Source: an uncultured Clostridia bacterium (GTDB taxonomy: Bacteria > Bacillota > Clostridia > TANB77 > CAG-508). From it: a stretch of DNA of 49,598 nt. Position 1 is the first letter of the stretch, and each line of letters opens with the position of its first letter. Position numbers and translations under genes: made by a program. This document shows, in pieces, positions 46,923 through 49,598 of this stretch. The stretch is taken from assembly GCA_944386645.1 (NCBI GenBank), contig CALXBW010000012.1, positions 1 to 49,598 on the forward strand, read 5' to 3'. The notes beneath the pieces are model-generated. The model saw only the letters and a program-made list of their open reading frames with translations. It made no database searches and was not told where the DNA came from.

Positions 46923-46972
46923 TGTAGGGACGAACACTGTTCGCCTGAACAAACAAAGACTTTCTCAAAAAT
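46923..46972 (+). repeat. Dispersed palindromic repeat, family 1, copy d
   Basis: TGTAGGGACGAACACTGTTC followed by GCCTGAAC and CAAAGACTTTCTCAAAAAT is the inverted form of copy b. It lies in the 550-bp stretch between tRNA-fMet and the IS element. That stretch otherwise has only a small AGTAATTTCC/GGAATTACT hairpin (47065-47094). Confidence 0.7.
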
Positions 46973-47152
46973 ACAAATATATTTATATATTTTCATCCAG
47001 GAAATTGATTTAATAACCCTAGTATAGCTTGTAATATTAACAAGTAGAGTAATGTAGAAAAATCAGTAATTTCCCGTTCTACTAAGGAATTACTTGATAA
47101 AATTTCTTTATTACATTTCTAAAATAGATAATTCAGAAATGTTGATAAATAT

Positions 47153-47854
47153 CCACCAGTATAACCGGTGGATTTTCATATACGCCTATAAGGCTCTATT
47201 ACTAGCGACCACTTAAGTGGTTCAGTTTGACAGCTTTCAGCCACTTTCGCTCGCGATTTTATTACTTACTACCCTTTAAAAGGGTCTTTATATTCTTTTA
47301 TTGTTATTTGATCTGACATCATGTCTTCTTTTAATTGATTTTCTACATAATTATATACGGCTGACTTGTTATTTCCTACCGTACTTACATAATATCCTCT
47401 ACACCAAAATACTCTATTTCCATATTTATATTTTAAATTTGCATGTCTCTCAAATATTATTAATGTACTTTTTCCTTTTAAATATCCCATAAATGATGAT
47501 ACACTTAATTTTGGTGGTATGCTTACATACATATGTATATGGTTTGGACATGCTTCTGCATTAATTACTTCTACATCTTTTCTTTTGCACAATTCTCTTA
47601 ATATCATTCCTATTTCTCTTCTTAATATTCCATATATTTCTTTTCTTCTAAATTTTGGGGCAAATACTATATGATATTTGCATTCAAATGTTGTGTGTGC
47701 TAAACTATTTGTGTATGTACTTTTCATACGAATCACTCCTTGATTATTTTAATTTTTAAGCCGTCAAACTTAAAATTATTATAACATTGAGAGTGATTTT
47801 TTGTTACTTTTATCACAACTATAAGTTTTATTTGACTCCCCAGCATAGCTGGGG
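47153..47854 (-). mobile_element. IS200-type insertion sequence (IS200/IS605 family)
   Basis: About 0.7 kb with one transposase gene and a hairpin near each end instead of terminal inverted repeats: CCACCAGTATAACCGGTGG at 47153-47171 and CCCCAGCATAGCTGGGG at 47838-47854. This is the plan of IS200, which moves as single-stranded DNA. The exact cleavage points outside the hairpins are not defined here. No TnpB is present. Confidence 0.75.
47269..47727 (-). CDS. tnpA: IS200/IS605 transposase TnpA (Y1 type)
   Basis: Small single-strand DNA transposase of the HUH class. The HIH metal-binding motif follows EACPN (66-68 in the longer reading), and the catalytic tyrosine is in YNYVENQ (near 130). 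The ATG at 47727 has AAGGAG eight bases upstream; a GTG at 47736 is also in frame but lies too close to that site. 152 residues, full length and apparently intact, so the element may still be active. Confidence 0.93.
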   Translation of the reverse strand: MKSTYTNSLAHTTFECKYHIVFAPKFRRKEIYGILRREIGMILRELCKRKDVEVINAEACPNHIHMYVSIPPKLSVSSFMGYLKGKSTLIIFERHANLKYKYGNRVFWCRGYYVSTVGNNKSAVYNYVENQLKEDMMSDQITIKEYKDPFKG

Positions 47855-47887
47855 GTTTAACGATAAAGTTAATTAATTTTATTATAT

Positions 47888-47934
47888 GTGCGATGCTGGA
47901 GTTACAAATAAAAATCACATTACTTTTTGCTTAG
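47888..47934 (+). repeat. Remnant of dispersed repeat family 2 beside the IS
   Basis: GTGCGATGCTGGAGTTACAA and the following ATAAAAATCACATTACTTTTTGC match the right part of the copy at 39271. The left part is missing, replaced by IS200 DNA, so the IS may have landed in or next to a family 2 repeat. Confidence 0.6.
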
Positions 47935-48023
47935 TAGAAAATTTGAATATTTCTTTGATGTTTTATACCTATGTTTTTTTGATAACTTAATATTTATATC
48001 ATATATTATAAGTTTTACTAATA

Positions 48024-49172
48024 CTACTTCTTTCCCAATTTTACTTGTACATTAATCTCCTTATCATTCCTCATAATAGACAAATTAACTACATCTTCTG
48101 GCTTTTTAGTATATATATAATTACGCAAGTCACTCATTGTATCAACTTCTAAATTATCTATTTTAGTTATAATATCACCTATTTTTAATCCAGACTGTGC
48201 AGCTGGTCCCCCCACATCTACTTGTGCAACATATATACCTCTATCAAAATCTAAGGAACCATCTAAATAAGGTATAACTCCCCTATCATATGCAAATATA
48301 CCAATATATGCTTCTTCAAAATTATTTTCAGTTATCATTTTTTCTATTACTGGTTTTATTATATTTATTGGAATTGCAAAACCTATCCCTTCTGCTGAAG
48401 TTATTTTTACAGAATTAATTGCAATCATTTCTCCTTTTTCATTAATCAATGGTCCTCCACTATTTCCTGGATTTATTGTTGCATCTGTTTGTATTAAATC
48501 CTCCATATATGATGATTTATTTTCTTCATCAATTTTTATTGTTCTATTTAATCCACTTATTATTCCTGAAGTAACAGTTCTTTGAAACTCTAATCCGATT
48601 GGGTTTCCTATAGCATATACTTTATCTGCAATCTTCACAGCATCAGAATCTCCTATATTTATATAATCTAATCCCATTGCACTTATTTTTACGATTGCTA
48701 AATCTAAATCACTATCTGACCATACAACATTTCCATTATATGATTCACCATTTTCTAATGTAACATAACAATTACTATATTTACTACCTGATACATGTTG
48801 ATTTGTAAGTATGTATCCATTGTCAGATATAATTACTCCTGTTCCTAAACCTAGTTTTGTAACACTATCTTGCAAAAATATTGATGTTCCATTATTTTTA
48901 AGCTTTGATATTCCAACTACTGTAGGTATAACTTCTTGTATCATATCACTTGTACTTTTTTCTTCTTTTTCTGAAACTATATTTTGCTCATTAGATAATC
49001 TTTGCATCTGTGCATTATTAACATATTTACTTGTATCTATATCATCATATAATTTATATAATCCTGCACCAATACATAGAAAAGATACTGCAAACAGAAC
49101 ATACATAAAAAAGCTTTTTATTCTATTGTTATTTCCTTTTTTGTATTTACTTTCTTTATAATTAGTATACAT
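48024..49172 (-). CDS. HtrA/DegP-like membrane-anchored serine protease
   Basis: Extracytoplasmic quality-control protease. A basic N-terminus and one helix (about 22-43) anchor it facing outside. The trypsin-like domain has the triad His in TNQHVSG, Asp in DSDLDLAIV and Ser in NPGNSGGPL. A PDZ domain follows (about 285-375) with GGPAAQSGLKIGDIITKID. 382 residues, normal for the Bacillota form. AGGAGAGG precedes the ATG. It stands alone in this window; no CssRS-type regulator is adjacent. Confidence 0.94.
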   Translation of the reverse strand: MYTNYKESKYKKGNNNRIKSFFMYVLFAVSFLCIGAGLYKLYDDIDTSKYVNNAQMQRLSNEQNIVSEKEEKSTSDMIQEVIPTVVGISKLKNNGTSIFLQDSVTKLGLGTGVIISDNGYILTNQHVSGSKYSNCYVTLENGESYNGNVVWSDSDLDLAIVKISAMGLDYINIGDSDAVKIADKVYAIGNPIGLEFQRTVTSGIISGLNRTIKIDEENKSSYMEDLIQTDATINPGNSGGPLINEKGEMIAINSVKITSAEGIGFAIPINIIKPVIEKMITENNFEEAYIGIFAYDRGVIPYLDGSLDFDRGIYVAQVDVGGPAAQSGLKIGDIITKIDNLEVDTMSDLRNYIYTKKPEDVVNLSIMRNDKEINVQVKLGKK

Positions 49173-49278
49173 TTAATCCTCTCCTATCATACTAATAACT
49201 ATTTTTTCCAATAAATTATATTTTAATCACATTTGTTTTTTTAATCATAAAGATTTTAATATTTTTATTTTTTGGAAA

Positions 49279-49308
49279 ATTCTTTGTAGTTTGGGAGAAC
49301 AATATTCC
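49279..49308 (-). repeat. Dispersed palindromic repeat, family 1, short relative e
   Basis: ATTCTTTGTAGTTTGGGAGA followed by ACAATATTCC keeps the TTTGTAG half of the family. The true 3' arm may be the copy starting at 49381, with other DNA between them. Confidence 0.45.
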
Positions 49309-49380
49309 AATGTCGTTAAGTTAAGAACATTTAATAATCAAGATCATTTATATATTAAGTAAAAATTCAATAATGGGATT

Positions 49381-49409
49381 GTAGGGGCAAACAGTGTTCG
49401 CCCCCCTAC
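49381..49409. repeat. Dispersed palindromic repeat, family 1, copy f
   Basis: GTAGGGGCAAACAGTGTTCG followed by CCCCCCTAC forms a strong hairpin with GTAGGGG at one end and CCCCCTAC at the other. Confidence 0.7.
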
Positions 49410-49453
49410 ATCTCTACAGCTATATTTTTATAAAATGTATAAATGTCCTTGTT

Positions 49454-49488
49454 ATTCACTCTTCACTATTCATTATTCACCATTCACT
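49454..49488 (+). repeat. Five tandem copies of a degenerate 7-mer
   Basis: ATTCACT, CTTCACT, ATTCATT, ATTCACC, ATTCACT in a row, followed by a GCAACCGAAGGTTGC hairpin. No gene is visible in the rest of 49173-49598. Confidence 0.7.
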
Positions 49489-49590
49489 GCAACCGAAGGT
49501 TGCACTTTCATACTGACCCAGTTGTTCAATATTGATTTTTAAATTATTTTAATTTATAATTCTTTTTAGATTAATTTTAAGGGTGATTAA

Positions 49591-49598
49591 ATGAGTAA
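49591..49598 (+). CDS. Possible gene start cut by the window end
   Basis: ATGAGTAA follows AAGGGTG by about six bases. Only two codons are in the window, so nothing more can be said. Confidence 0.25.

Noticed and set aside
46807..47013. 68-codon plus-strand frame
   Set aside because: It runs through copy d of repeat family 1, has no ribosome site and looks like no protein.
47733..47918. 61-codon minus-strand frame upstream of tnpA
   Set aside because: It covers the IS end hairpin and a repeat remnant and has no ribosome site.
49454..49488. Short CRISPR-like repeat array
   Set aside because: The units are 7 bp, directly adjacent and degenerate, with no spacers, so this is a simple tandem repeat.

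Overview
The window is very AT-rich and codes densely on both strands. Gene content points to a low-GC Bacillota bacterium, most likely an anaerobic member of Clostridia: a tuf-fusA-rpsG-rpsL block, a dnaG-rpoD pair, a CarD-family regulator, a SpoVD/FtsI-like PBP with PASTA repeats, rubrerythrin, FeoAB iron uptake, CopZ/CopA/CsoR copper export, strong AGGAGG ribosome binding sites and TTGACA/TATAAT promoters. No rRNA genes and no CRISPR array are visible. The species cannot be named from the sequence alone.

Layout. (1) 29-4589, minus: str operon, read rpsL-rpsG-fusA-tuf. (2) 4749-7101: a 202-bp inverted-repeat element, then four tiny secreted-protein genes, each with its own promoter or terminator. 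(3) 7119-17837, mostly minus: Nudix hydrolase, prepilin-like protein, mnmA, aspS, scpB, recG, elongator tRNA-Met, rpoD, dnaG, plus two small plus-strand genes. (4) 18091-20192: thymidylate kinase, a six-helix membrane protein, rubrerythrin. (5) 20302-33840: a feoA-(TrkA_C protein)-feoB iron-uptake operon whose feoB is cut in two by a 10.36-kb island. (6) 34026-41061: dut, carD, rimO, an HNH/ParB-like protein, a short RNase E/G, pth, pyrG. (7) 41517-46488: a class B PBP and a GT-C-like membrane protein, each broken by one frameshift, with an epimerase between them. (8) 46528-49598: initiator tRNA-fMet, an IS200-type insertion, an HtrA-like protease and repeat-rich DNA.

The main discovery is the island at 21139-31516. 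It is bounded by a 15-bp direct repeat (TCCCATGCACATGGT). A large serine recombinase lies just inside the right end and a copper-responsive csoR-copZ-copA operon just inside the left end. Between them are a prolyl-tRNA synthetase, a MYG1-like protein with altered motifs, a membrane-anchored SNase-type nuclease, a protein with two DUF3006-like repeats and an O6-alkylguanine-DNA methyltransferase. The insertion falls exactly in the conserved MCMG/FGCN codons of feoB. Removing it at the direct repeat restores an in-frame FeoB of about 695 residues. Joining the two island ends gives a quasi-palindromic site of the kind large serine recombinases use. Integration would therefore swap ferrous-iron import for copper export, and excision could reverse that.

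Intergenic DNA is unusually rich in hairpins. There are two dispersed palindromic repeat families, a 44-bp perfect palindrome downstream of pyrG, and a terminator-like hairpin in the pyrG leader. Two of the small secreted-protein transcripts have predicted 5' ends complementary to the sequence just before their own terminators.
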